A DNA stretch of 64,000 nt from Massilia sp. Bi118 (GTDB lineage Bacteria; Pseudomonadota; Gammaproteobacteria; Burkholderiales; Burkholderiaceae_D): assembly GCF_918697865.1 (NCBI RefSeq), contig NZ_CAKKMV010000006.1, forward strand, positions 248,001 through 312,000, in the 5' to 3' direction. Positions 31,498 to 39,990 of this stretch are shown here, one piece after another. Made by a program: the position numbers and the translations under genes. Position 1 is the first letter of the stretch. Each line of letters starts with the position of its first letter. A model generated the notes under the pieces. It was not told the origin of the DNA, made no database searches, and was given only the letters and a program-made list of their open reading frames with translations.

Positions 31498-34400
31498 TTA
31501 CAAGCTCAGCGTCATCAGGCTTGCGTTACCGCCAGCCGCCGTCGTGTTGACGCACAAGGCCCGTTCGGCCACCAGCCGCCACAGCGCGACCGGCTGATCC
31601 GCCCGGGTATCGACGATGCCGACGATGGCGCCGGTCCGGGCCGCCAGTTTCGCCTGCAGATTTCCTTTGACACCATTTTCGACCAGCGCCATCTGGATAT
31701 CCAGGCTGTCCAGCTCTGCCTCGCCGACGAAGCGCACCTGCGCCTTCACTTCCGGCGGCAGGCTGCCCAGCACCTGGTCGCGCGAGTCGGCCAGCACCAG
31801 TGCGCGGTTGCCGGTGACCAGCACCGCCGCCAGCTGGTTCAGCAAGCCTTTCGTGTCGCTCGCCGCGCACAGGATGGCGCCGCGCGGGGTAAAGCCGAGC
31901 ACATTGCGCTCGCCGGTCGGGCCCGGTAAGTCGATGCTGACGCCGTCCAGGGTGGTGTTGGTATAACCCTCGGCCAGCACGGCGACATCGCCGTGGCCGT
32001 TGGCCTGCATCCAGCCCATCAGGCCGTCCAGCGCGGCATTGCTGTGGCGCGCGCGTTGCAGCAGCGGCAAGGCCGCCTGTTGCAGGCGCTTCAGGTAGAG
32101 CGGGCCGCCGGCTTTCGGGCCGGTGCCGGATTTGCCTTCGCCGCCGAAAGGCTGCACGCCGACCACGGCGCCGACGATGTTGCGGTTCACGTAGATGTTA
32201 CCGACATGGGCGCGCGAGGTGATGAAATCGATGGTTTCGTCGATGCGCGAATGCACGCCCAGGGTCAGGCCGTAGCCGGTGCCGTTGATGGTGTCGACCA
32301 CCTTGCCCAGGTCCGCGCGGCGGTAGCGCACGATGTGCAGCACCGGGCCGAAGACTTCGCGTTGCAGTTCCGCCATCGAACCGATTTCCAGCACGGTCGG
32401 CGGCACGAAGGTGCCTTGCGCCTGCAGGTCGGCCGGCAGCTCCAGCGCAAAGTACTGCTTCGCGCTGGCGCGCGTAGCCTCGATGTGGGCCAGCAGGTTC
32501 TGCTGGGCTTCGCGGTCGATCACCGGGCCGATGTCGGTGGCCAGGCGGTCCGGCACGCCGACGCGCAGTTCCTGCATCGCGCCCTTCAGCATCTTGATCG
32601 TCTTGTCGGCGATGTCTTCCTGCAGGAACAGCACACGCAGGGCCGAGCAGCGCTGGCCGGCGCTGTCGAAGGCCGACGACAGCACGTCCTGCACCACCTG
32701 CTCCGGCAGCGCCGAGGAATCGACGATCAGCGCGTTCTGGCCACCGGTTTCGGCGATCAGGGGGATGTCGCAGCCTTCCTCGACCGCGCGCCTGGCCAGC
32801 GTGCGGTTGATCAGCTGGGCGACTTCGGTCGAGCCCGTGAAAATCACGGCTTTCACGCGCGGGTCGGCCGTAAGGGCGGCGCCGACGGTCTCGCCGCGGC
32901 CCGGCAGCAGCTGCAGGGCGCCCATCGGCACGCCGGCTTCGTGGAACAGCTGCACGGCGCGGTGCGCGATCAGCGGGGTCTGCTCGGCCGGTTTTGCAAG
33001 GACCACGTTGCCGGCCGCCAGCGCGGCGGCGACCTGGCCCGTAAAAATGGCCAGCGGGAAGTTCCACGGGCTGATGCAGGTCACCGGACCCAGCGCCTTG
33101 GCATCGCCCTCTTCGCGGATCTCGTTCGCGTAGTAGCGCAGGAAATCGACCGCCTCGCGGATCTCGGCGATCGCGTTCGGCAGCGACTTACCCGCTTCGC
33201 GCACGGCCAGGGCCATCAGCTCGCCCATGTTCTGTTCGAACAGGTCGCCGACTTTGGCGACGATGTCGGCGCGGGCAGCGGCGCCCTGGCCTTCCCAGGC
33301 CGGGAACGCGGTGGCGGCGGCCTGCAGCGCGGTGTCGACGTCGCCGACCGTCGCTTCGGTCACCTGGCCGACGATATCGGCCGCTTGCGCCGGGTTGATC
33401 ACATTGACCGCGCCCACGGCTTCCAGCGGACCGTCGACCAGCGGCGCGGCCAGGTAGTGGCGCGGGGTACCCAGGTTGTCCGCCAGGGCGCGCAGCACGT
33501 GCTCGTTGGCGAGGTCCAGGCCGGCGGAGTTCTTGCGCCCTAGGCCGAACATGTCCAGCGGCAACGGAATGCGCGGGTGCGGCAGGCAGTGCGCGGCGCG
33601 GGCCTGCTCGAAGGGATCGGCCAGCAGGGTGTCGATCGGCACGCTTTCGTCGACGATCTGGTTCACGAACGAGGAATTCGCGCCGTTTTCCAGCAGGCGG
33701 CGCACCAGATAGGCCAGCAGGGTTTCGTGCGAACCGACCGGCGCGTAGATGCGGCAGGCTTTACCCAGGTTCTCCGCGCCCACGACCTGGTCGTACAGGG
33801 TCTCGCCCATGCCGTGCAGGCACTGGAACTCGTAGTTCGAGACACCCTCGGCCTTGGCCCAGGTGTAGATCACCGACAGGGTGTGCGCATTGTGGGTCGC
33901 GAACTGGGCGTAAATGACATCGGTGGCGCCCAGCAGCTTTTTCGCGCAGGTCAGATAGGAGACGTCCGTATAAACCTTGCGCGTGTAGACCGGGTAGCCG
34001 GGCAGGCCGTCGACCTGGGCGCGCTTGATCTCGGCGTCCCAGTAGGCGCCTTTTACGAGGCGGACCATGAACTTCTGGCCGCTGCGGCGCGCCAGGTCGA
34101 CCACGAAGTCGATCACGAAGGGGCAGCGTTTTTGATAAGCCTGCACCACCAGGCCGATGCCCTCGAAGCCGGCCAGTTCCGCATCGAAGGCCAGCGCTTC
34201 CAGCATGTCCAGCGAGATTTCCAGGCGGTCGGCTTCCTCGGCGTCGATGTTGATGCCGATGTTGTACTGCTTGGCCAGCAGCACCAGTTTTTTCACGCGC
34301 GGCAGCAGTTCGCCCATCACGCGGGCGTACTGGGCGCGGCTATATCTCGGGTGCAAGGCCGACAGCTTGATCGAAATGCCCGGGCCGTCCTTGATGCCGC

Positions 34401-35145
34401 GGCCGTTCGAGGCTTTGCCAATGGCGTGGATCGCGGCTTCGTAGGAAGCGTAGTAATTTTCGGCGTCGAGCTCGGTCAGCGCCGCTTCGCCCAGCATGTC
34501 GTAGGAGTAGCGGTAGCCGCGGGTTTCATTCTCTCGGCTGTTTTTCAGCGCTTCGTTGATGGTCTGGCCGGTCACGAACTGGTTGCCCAGCATGCGCATG
34601 GCCATGTCGACGCCCTTGCGGATCAGCGGTTCGCCGCCCTTGGCGATCAGGCGGGTCAGCGCCGAACCGAGACCTTTTTCGCTGCTGCTCGAGACCAGCT
34701 TGCCGGTGATGAGCAGGCCCCAGGTGGCGGCGTTCACGAACAGCGACGGCGATTCGCCCAGGTGCTTCTTCCAGTCGCCCTTGCTGATCTTGTCGGCGAT
34801 CAGGCGGTCGGCGGTGTCCGAATCCGGAATCCGCAGCAGCGCCTCGGCCAGGCACATCAGGGCCACGCCCTCTTCCGACGACAGCGAGAATTCGTGCATC
34901 AGTGCATCGACGCCCGAGGAGCGGGTGCGTTTTTCGCGCACGGCGGAGACCAGGCGGTGTGCCAGCATGTAGGCGTCGGCCGAGGCAGCGGCGCCCTGGG
35001 CCAGCAGCCATTCGACGGCCGCGGTTTCGTCGCGGCGGTAGGCGCTGGTGATGGCGGCGCGCAGCGGGGTCTGCTCGCGGTTGGTCTCGGCCTGCAGGGC
35101 GTCGAAGGGAACGAAGGTGATGGCCGGGGTGGCGGCAATGTTCAT
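31498..35145 (-). CDS. putA: Bifunctional proline dehydrogenase / glutamate-semialdehyde dehydrogenase PutA
   Basis: The 1215-residue protein oxidises proline to glutamate. After an N-terminal helical region comes the FAD-dependent PRODH barrel (GPGISIKLSALHPRYSRAQ, VRLVKGAYWDAEIK) and then the aldehyde dehydrogenase (PWNFPLAIFTGQ, ETGGQNALIVDSSALPEQ, SAGQRCSALRVLF with the nucleophile Cys), followed by a C-terminal ALDH-like extension. It starts at MNIAATPAITFV and lacks the ribbon-helix-helix DNA-binding domain found in E. coli PutA, so it is not expected to autoregulate. The divergent Lrp gene probably regulates it. Confidence 0.95.
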   Translation of the reverse strand: MNIAATPAITFVPFDALQAETNREQTPLRAAITSAYRRDETAAVEWLLAQGAAASADAYMLAHRLVSAVREKRTRSSGVDALMHEFSLSSEEGVALMCLAEALLRIPDSDTADRLIADKISKGDWKKHLGESPSLFVNAATWGLLITGKLVSSSSEKGLGSALTRLIAKGGEPLIRKGVDMAMRMLGNQFVTGQTINEALKNSRENETRGYRYSYDMLGEAALTELDAENYYASYEAAIHAIGKASNGRGIKDGPGISIKLSALHPRYSRAQYARVMGELLPRVKKLVLLAKQYNIGINIDAEEADRLEISLDMLEALAFDAELAGFEGIGLVVQAYQKRCPFVIDFVVDLARRSGQKFMVRLVKGAYWDAEIKRAQVDGLPGYPVYTRKVYTDVSYLTCAKKLLGATDVIYAQFATHNAHTLSVIYTWAKAEGVSNYEFQCLHGMGETLYDQVVGAENLGKACRIYAPVGSHETLLAYLVRRLLENGANSSFVNQIVDESVPIDTLLADPFEQARAAHCLPHPRIPLPLDMFGLGRKNSAGLDLANEHVLRALADNLGTPRHYLAAPLVDGPLEAVGAVNVINPAQAADIVGQVTEATVGDVDTALQAAATAFPAWEGQGAAARADIVAKVGDLFEQNMGELMALAVREAGKSLPNAIAEIREAVDFLRYYANEIREEGDAKALGPVTCISPWNFPLAIFTGQVAAALAAGNVVLAKPAEQTPLIAHRAVQLFHEAGVPMGALQLLPGRGETVGAALTADPRVKAVIFTGSTEVAQLINRTLARRAVEEGCDIPLIAETGGQNALIVDSSALPEQVVQDVLSSAFDSAGQRCSALRVLFLQEDIADKTIKMLKGAMQELRVGVPDRLATDIGPVIDREAQQNLLAHIEATRASAKQYFALELPADLQAQGTFVPPTVLEIGSMAELQREVFGPVLHIVRYRRADLGKVVDTINGTGYGLTLGVHSRIDETIDFITSRAHVGNIYVNRNIVGAVVGVQPFGGEGKSGTGPKAGGPLYLKRLQQAALPLLQRARHSNAALDGLMGWMQANGHGDVAVLAEGYTNTTLDGVSIDLPGPTGERNVLGFTPRGAILCAASDTKGLLNQLAAVLVTGNRALVLADSRDQVLGSLPPEVKAQVRFVGEAELDSLDIQMALVENGVKGNLQAKLAARTGAIVGIVDTRADQPVALWRLVAERALCVNTTAAGGNASLMTLSL

Positions 35146-35304
35146 GAAGGCTCTGGCTAAAAGTAAATATCGGATCCACATGCACAAAGCGCCGGTCCAT
35201 CGGGGATGGCCGGCGCAAGTGCAAATACAAATACATGAATTCGATTGTAGAGGGAAATCTTCTGGATTAATTCTGTTTTTAGAGAAGACTAGCAATAGAT
35301 AGTT

Positions 35305-35327
35305 TTTGGTGAGAGAATTTCACCAAA
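35305..35327. promoter_or_regulatory. Candidate Lrp-type operator between putA and the Lrp gene
   Basis: TTTGGTGA and TCACCAAA form a perfect 8-bp inverted repeat with a 7-bp AT-rich spacer, 28 bp upstream of the Lrp gene and 160 bp from putA. Position and symmetry fit an Lrp/AsnC-family operator. Confidence 0.6.
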
Positions 35328-35354
35328 TAATATTTATAGTGGAGAGCGACAAAC

Positions 35355-35810
35355 ATGCTGGACAAGATCAGCAAGAAAATCCTTGCCGAGTTGCAGAGCG
35401 ACGGGCGAATCAGCAACGTCGAATTGGCGGCGCGCGTCAACCTGTCGCCGGCAGCCTGTCTGGAGCGGGTCCGTAAGCTGCACGAGTCCGGCTACATCAT
35501 GGGTTACACGGCCCAGCTGAACCCCCAGCTGCTGGACGTGTCGCTGCTGGTCTTCATCGAAGTGGTGCTGGACCGCACGACGCCCGAGGTGTTCGACGCC
35601 TTCAAGCAGAGCGTCCAGCTGATTCCGGAAGTCCTGGAGTGCCACATGGTGGCCGGCGGCTTCGATTACCTGGTCAAGGCGCGGGTGAAGGACATGGCGG
35701 CTTACCGGGAGTTCCTGGGTAAAACCTTGCTGCAGAAGGGGGTGCGGGAGACGCACACGTATGCGGTGATGGAAGAGGTCAAGAATACGACCAAGCTGCC
35801 GATCAAATAA
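35355..35810 (+). CDS. Lrp/AsnC family transcriptional regulator (probable PutR)
   Basis: The 151-residue protein has the N-terminal winged HTH (ILAELQSDGRISNVELAARVNLSPAACLERVRKL) and a C-terminal RAM/AsnC ligand domain (VLECHMVAGGFDYLVKARVKD). It is divergent from putA across a 209-bp gap that holds a palindrome. Lrp homologues of this type commonly activate putA in response to proline, so the same role is inferred here. Confidence 0.9.
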   Translation: MLDKISKKILAELQSDGRISNVELAARVNLSPAACLERVRKLHESGYIMGYTAQLNPQLLDVSLLVFIEVVLDRTTPEVFDAFKQSVQLIPEVLECHMVAGGFDYLVKARVKDMAAYREFLGKTLLQKGVRETHTYAVMEEVKNTTKLPIK

Positions 35811-35820
35811 GCAGCTATCT

Positions 35821-35907
35821 CGTCGTCCCCGCGAAGGCGGGGATCCAAGTTGTTCGCATTTCGATAGCTCATGCAGAACTTGGGTTCCCGCCTGCGCGGG
35901 AACGACG
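35821..35907. repeat. REP/BIME-like palindromic repeat, copy 2
   Basis: CGTCGTCCCCGCGAAGGCGGGGATCCAAG faces CTTGGGTTCCCGCCTGCGCGGGAACGACG across about 30 bases, between two convergent regulator genes. It belongs to the family at 19606 and 57572. Confidence 0.85.
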
Positions 35908-35909
35908 AT

Positions 35910-36890
35910 CTAAGCAATTTTCTCCATCTTCACATTCGCCTCCGAAGCCTGCGGCAGCGTCTTCTGCGCCGCGGCCGACATCTGTTCGAGGTTCTTGCGC
36001 AGCCAGCGGTGCGCCGGGCTGCGGCCGTCGCGTTCGTGCCAGAGCATGTCCAGGTGCACGGCCGGCAGCTGGAAGGGCAATTCGCGCCATACCAGGGCAT
36101 CGGCGGCGCCGGTCGAGGCGATCAGGTGGCGCGGCAGCACCGTCACCAGGTCCGAATTCGCGACCACACGGCCGGCGGTGAAGAACTGGTTCACGGTCAG
36201 CAGGATGCGGCGCTCGCGGCCAATTTGCGCCAGCGCCTCGTCGACCAGGCCGTGCGCGCGGCCCGAGAAACTCACCAGCAGGTGGTCCGACTTGCAATAG
36301 GCGTCCAGGTCCAGCTTGTCCTTGGCCAGCGGATGGTTCTTGCGCATCACGGCCACATATTCGCCCGAATACAGGCGCTCGTGGCGGATCGGCGAGCCGG
36401 TCTCATACGACAGCTGGGCCGCCACGCCGGGAAAGAAGCCGACAGCCAGGTCGATATCGCCGCGCAGCAGCATCGGCCGCGGTTCGCGCGTGGTCAGCGG
36501 CACCATGCGGATGTTCACGCCCGGCGCTTCCTTTTCGATCGAACGCACCAGCGACGGCAGCCACAGCGCCGCCGTCGCGTCCGCCATCGCCAGGCGGAAG
36601 GTGGCCTGGGCCTTGGAGACGTCGAAGGTTTCCGGCATCACGGCTGCTTCCAGCGCAGCCAGCGCCTGGCGCACGGCCGGCCACAGCGCTTCGGCGCGTG
36701 GGGTCGGCTTCACGCCGTAGGCGGTGCGGATCAGGAGCTCGTCGCCGAGGCTCTCGCGCAGGCGTTTGACGGCGTTCGACACCGCGGGCTGGGTCATGGC
36801 CAGGTGGCCGGCGGCGCGGGTCAGGTTTTGCTCGGTCATGACGGCGTCGAAGACGCGGAGCAGGTTCAGGTCAAGCGTGAGGAAGCTCAT
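35910..36890 (-). CDS. LysR family transcriptional regulator
   Basis: A 326-residue protein with an N-terminal winged HTH (LLRVFDAVMTEQNLTRAAGHLAMTQPAVSNAVKRL) and a periplasmic-binding-protein-like effector domain (PVTFRLAMADATAAL region through DLAVGFFPGVAAQ). LysR proteins usually control an adjacent divergent gene. Here the upstream neighbour is a small membrane protein on the plus strand at 37068, about 180 bp away, so its target is uncertain. The length is normal. Confidence 0.9.
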   Translation of the reverse strand: MSFLTLDLNLLRVFDAVMTEQNLTRAAGHLAMTQPAVSNAVKRLRESLGDELLIRTAYGVKPTPRAEALWPAVRQALAALEAAVMPETFDVSKAQATFRLAMADATAALWLPSLVRSIEKEAPGVNIRMVPLTTREPRPMLLRGDIDLAVGFFPGVAAQLSYETGSPIRHERLYSGEYVAVMRKNHPLAKDKLDLDAYCKSDHLLVSFSGRAHGLVDEALAQIGRERRILLTVNQFFTAGRVVANSDLVTVLPRHLIASTGAADALVWRELPFQLPAVHLDMLWHERDGRSPAHRWLRKNLEQMSAAAQKTLPQASEANVKMEKIA

Positions 36891-37067
36891 GGGATCCGTT
36901 CGGGGCAGCGTTTTTTTGGGTTCCGGTTAGTGTACCCGATTTCCATTCACGATCAATATAAGGACCATCAGTAAACGTGATTAGATTTATATGTTGCGTT
37001 GCACTATAGTTACATGGAACCTTAACATCAAACACATTCTCACACTTAACTGAGCTTTAATTCAGCC

Positions 37068-37334
37068 ATGTCCTTCGCTGCTACCCTGTTCCAGGACCCC
37101 ATGACGGGCGTACCCTTCATGCAGCTCTTCATCAGCATGGTCCAGCTGACCCTGCTGGGCGGCGTGCTGATGTTCTTCCGCCCGCTGTTGATCGGCATCG
37201 CCCGCGCGCTGGTGCTGGTGGTGCGCCCCCGTCCGACCAAGGACGAGCTGGCCGCACGCCGCAAGCTGCGCCTGGCGCAACAGGCCGCCGCGGCCGTCAC
37301 CGGCAGCACCGAGGTCCGCGCCCTGCGTTCCTGA
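37068..37334 (+). CDS. Small membrane protein, hypothetical
   Basis: This 88-residue protein starts MSFAATLFQDPMTGVPFMQL and has one long hydrophobic stretch (LTLLGGVLMFFRPLLIGIARALVLVV can form one or two helices), then a basic C-terminus (RPRPTKDELAARRKLRLAQQ). No family is recognised. It is preceded by a gap from the divergent LysR gene and followed by a strong terminator, supporting a real single-gene transcript. The codon composition is like its neighbours. Confidence 0.6.
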   Translation: MSFAATLFQDPMTGVPFMQLFISMVQLTLLGGVLMFFRPLLIGIARALVLVVRPRPTKDELAARRKLRLAQQAAAAVTGSTEVRALRS

Positions 37335-37362
37335 TTCAGTTTTACACCCGTCTTTCTCCTTG

Positions 37363-37397
37363 AACGGCATCCCGACAACGGGGTGCCGTTTTTTTTC
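37363..37397 (+). terminator. Rho-independent terminator
   Basis: AACGGCATCCC-GACAAC-GGGGTGCCGTT followed by eight T residues, about 30 bp after the 88-residue gene. Confidence 0.88.
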
Positions 37398-38040
37398 GCC
37401 CATTTTTCCCCGTTGCCCCGCCAAACACGAGCGGGAATGAAGAATCGCCGTCGACTTCCGGTCGCTCGGCTTTTCAGGGGGGGTTTTGACTGAATCGATT
37501 TAACAATCAGTCGCTATCGTATGCGATGTGCATGAATTCGAATATCGTTCACCATGCATGATGAATGCATATTGATGAATTTTAGCTTTGAAATAGATGA
37601 TATTAATCGTATTCCAGTACTTGAGCGTGGCCTGCCTGAAATTATATTTATTACACAAGAAGTAGGAACAAAGACATTCAATCGAACCATCTTAGTGAGG
37701 AGATAGCGATAAAAAGCCAGAAGTTCAACAATAGTAGCTATATATGGATGAGTAGTAGTCACATCGATCGAATCGAACGCACAAGCCGCCAGCGCCGTTG
37801 CAAGCCCGGCTGGGGTCCCACCCCTCCCGAAAATCCGGTAGGCACGCAGTCAAAAATTGAGAGCAGAGAAGCTCGCTTGAAATTTGCACTAAATAAGTCA
37901 AGACTATGGGTAGCTTGGTGCGCATGGGCGAAGTCGTCAAAATTAGGACTTGCGCAAGTGAGAAATCAGAGGATTAATCGCCGAGCGGACAGAGGGACAA
38001 GCAGGATCAACATTGCGCAGGGATGTGCCCGAGGGCCATG
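37398..38040. other. AT-richer intergenic island upstream of tnpB copy 2
   Basis: This 640-bp stretch is visibly AT-richer than its surroundings from about 37480 to 37960. It holds one 43-codon open frame (37575) but no recognised gene. It includes the left end of the tnpB element. The composition suggests acquired DNA. Confidence 0.5.
37575..37706 (+). CDS. Small orphan ORF in the AT-rich island, doubtful
   Basis: ATG at 37575 opens a 43-residue frame (start MNFSFEIDDINRIPVLERGL, end FNRTILVRR). Residue composition is protein-like, with hydrophobic blocks (PEIIFITQEV), but there is no Shine-Dalgarno site and no recognised family. It may be a remnant of a larger acquired gene. Codon use is much more AT-rich than the rest of the window. 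Confidence 0.2.
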   Translation: MNFSFEIDDINRIPVLERGLPEIIFITQEVGTKTFNRTILVRR

Positions 38041-39225
38041 ATGCTAATCGCTCATAAGATCGCACTCGATCCAAACAATGTGCAGGCAAGTTACTTTGCG
38101 AAAGCCGCTGGTGTTGCGCGCTTTACATACAACTGGGCATTGGCCGAATGGATGCGGCAGTACGAAGCGCATAAGGTTGATCCGGGACAGTGCCTTCCAT
38201 CTAAAGGAGCGTTAGGGCGTCAGCTCAACGCCATTAAGCGTGAACAATTCCCTTGGATGCTAGAGGTAACTAAAAATGCGCCGCAGAAAGCTATTAGTCA
38301 TCTGGACATGGCGTTCAAGAACTTCTTTGCCGGTCGCGCACATTACCCCCGCTTTCATAAAAAAGGTGTACACGACAGTTTTGCTCTCACCAACGACCAG
38401 TTCCACGTCGACGGCTGCCGCATCCATATTCCAAAGCTGGGTTGGGTACGGATGCGCGAGTCGCTGCGTTTAGCCGGCAAAATAAAGTCGGCAACGGTAT
38501 CTCGCACAGCGCAACGCTGGTATGTCAGTCTCACTGTCGATACAGTCGACGTATCGCACTTGCCTAAAGCCGAAAACCAAGGCGTGGTCGGTGTGGACTT
38601 GGGCGTGTCGGCCTTGGCGACGCTTTCCACAGGAGGATCGCCTATCTCTGGACCGAAACCACACCGGGCGCTACTAGCTCGCCAACGTAAGCTCGCACGC
38701 AGCCTGTCACGCAAACAAAATGGATCGGCGAATCGTGGGAAGGCTAAGTTCAAACTGGCAAATCTTCACTCCCGCATCGCAGCCATTCGATCCGATTCGT
38801 TAAACAAACTTACGACAGATCTGACACGTCGCTTCCATACGATCGGTATCGAGGATCTAAACGTGCGCGGCATGGTAAAGAACCGGTGCTTGGCGCGCTC
38901 GATTCTTGACATGGGCTTTTTCGAATTTCGACGCCAGCTAAGATATAAGGCAGCGATGCGTGGTGGTCAGGTGATCGTAGCAGATCGCTTTTTCGCAAGC
39001 AGCAAAAGGTGCTCGGCCTGCGGGTTTCAACTAGAGACATTGTCGTTGTCGATTCGGGAATGGACTTGTCCGACATGTGGATCCCATCACAACCGTGATG
39101 TAAATGCTGCTATCAATCTTGAGCAGATGGCCGTGAGTTCCACGGTGTCAGCCTGTGGAGAGGAAGGCTCTGGTCGCGGTCGCAAGAACGCGGCGAAACC
39201 GGCCTCGGCGAAGCAGGAAGCCAAC
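38000..39225 (+). mobile_element. Solo tnpB element (IS200/IS605-type), copy 2, left end undefined
   Basis: The right end is placed after GAAGCAGGAA-G-CCAAC, matching copy 1. TnpA is absent. It sits between a terminated small gene and the convergent chalcone-isomerase-like gene. Confidence 0.6.
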
Positions 39226-39243
39226 AGTAAATTTGTTCAATAA
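38041..39243 (+). CDS. tnpB: RNA-guided endonuclease TnpB family protein, copy 2
   Basis: The 400-residue protein starts at the ATG at 38041, which aligns with copy 1 (MLIAHKIALDPNN versus MFVAHKIRLDPNN); two upstream Met codons are less likely. RuvC-I GVDLGVSALAT, RuvC-II GIEDLNVRGM, zinc ribbon CSACG...CPTCG and RuvC-III NRDVNAAINL are intact. Its C-terminus runs about 20 residues past the copy 1 stop, into the region that is only RNA-like in copy 1. No TnpA is nearby. Confidence 0.93.
   Translation: MLIAHKIALDPNNVQASYFAKAAGVARFTYNWALAEWMRQYEAHKVDPGQCLPSKGALGRQLNAIKREQFPWMLEVTKNAPQKAISHLDMAFKNFFAGRAHYPRFHKKGVHDSFALTNDQFHVDGCRIHIPKLGWVRMRESLRLAGKIKSATVSRTAQRWYVSLTVDTVDVSHLPKAENQGVVGVDLGVSALATLSTGGSPISGPKPHRALLARQRKLARSLSRKQNGSANRGKAKFKLANLHSRIAAIRSDSLNKLTTDLTRRFHTIGIEDLNVRGMVKNRCLARSILDMGFFEFRRQLRYKAAMRGGQVIVADRFFASSKRCSACGFQLETLSLSIREWTCPTCGSHHNRDVNAAINLEQMAVSSTVSACGEEGSGRGRKNAAKPASAKQEANSKFVQ
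39100..39225 (+). ncRNA. Putative omega/re-RNA scaffold of tnpB copy 2
   Basis: TGAGTTCCAC...GCCTGTGGAGAGGAAGGC and ACCGGCCTCGGCGAAGCAGGAA-G-CCAAC align with copy 1 at nucleotide level even where one copy is past its stop codon. The 3' boundary is set where similarity ends. The guide would follow from 39226. The 5' boundary is uncertain. Confidence 0.5.
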
Positions 39244-39274
39244 TGAACAGAATTGCGTAGGCTTGGCGGAACGG

Positions 39275-39311
39275 GAAAAAAAACGCGGCGCCGGTTGCCC
39301 GGGGCCGCGTT
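39275..39311 (-). terminator. Rho-independent terminator
   Basis: On the minus strand AACGCGGC...GCCGCGTT is followed by a run of T residues. It ends the chalcone-isomerase-like gene. Confidence 0.8.
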
Positions 39312-39334
39312 AAACCAGGATGCCGAGGATTACA

Positions 39335-39955
39335 TTACTTGGCTTCGCCGAGCAGGGCCGGCTTCAACGACTTGTCGACCGGCTTGTCGCCCAGCCAGAT
39401 GCGCAGGATGGCGTTGTAGAAGTTCACGTCCGGGATGGGATCGCCCAGCTTCTTGCCGTTCAGCTCAGCCTGGGTACCGGTGCCCGGGATCCAGTCCAGG
39501 TGCAGCACGTCGCCCTTCTTGATCGCGTCGACCGAGGCGAACAGCTCGCCCATCTTGCCGATCTGGGCCACGATCTTCTGCTTTTCCGCCTTGTCCAGGT
39601 TTTCGTTCAGGCCATCCATGAAGGCCTTGCCGAACTCTTCGGAGGTCAGGTCGCGCGCCATCTGCAGGGTTACGCGGCGCGGCCCCTCCAGTTTGAGGAT
39701 CTCTGCCGTGGCGTTTTTCTTCTCCGGCAAGTAGAGACCGGCCGCATACACCTTGAACACCAGCTTGGTGCGCATGCCGGCGCCGTTCAGTTTGAGGTCC
39801 TTGCCGGCGACCTTGGCGGTTTCTTCGAACTTGTAGCCGTTGACGTCGACGGAAGCCTGGGCCGGCAGGCTGATGGCGGCCACCAGCAGGGCGCCGGCCA
39901 TCATGCCCTTGACGACGAGTCTGCGGGCGAAGGAGGTGGTGCGGATGGAAGTCAT
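39335..39955 (-). CDS. Chalcone isomerase-like exported protein
   Basis: The 206-residue protein has a signal sequence (RRLVVKGMMAGALLVAAISLPAQA-S) and a chalcone_isomerase-like domain with NGAGMRTKLVFKVYAAGLYLPE and VTLQMARDLTSEEFGKAF. Bacterial members of this group are not thought to act on chalcones; several are periplasmic proteins of unknown role. The ATG follows GGAGACATAC. Its terminator lies just downstream. Confidence 0.85.
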   Translation of the reverse strand: MTSIRTTSFARRLVVKGMMAGALLVAAISLPAQASVDVNGYKFEETAKVAGKDLKLNGAGMRTKLVFKVYAAGLYLPEKKNATAEILKLEGPRRVTLQMARDLTSEEFGKAFMDGLNENLDKAEKQKIVAQIGKMGELFASVDAIKKGDVLHLDWIPGTGTQAELNGKKLGDPIPDVNFYNAILRIWLGDKPVDKSLKPALLGEAK

Positions 39956-39990
39956 GTATGTCTCCTCAGGAATGAAACTGTTGTAATGGT

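Noticed and set aside
27302..39243. A complete IS605 element with TnpA
   Set aside because: No TnpA (HUH transposase) frame flanks either tnpB; both are solo copies.
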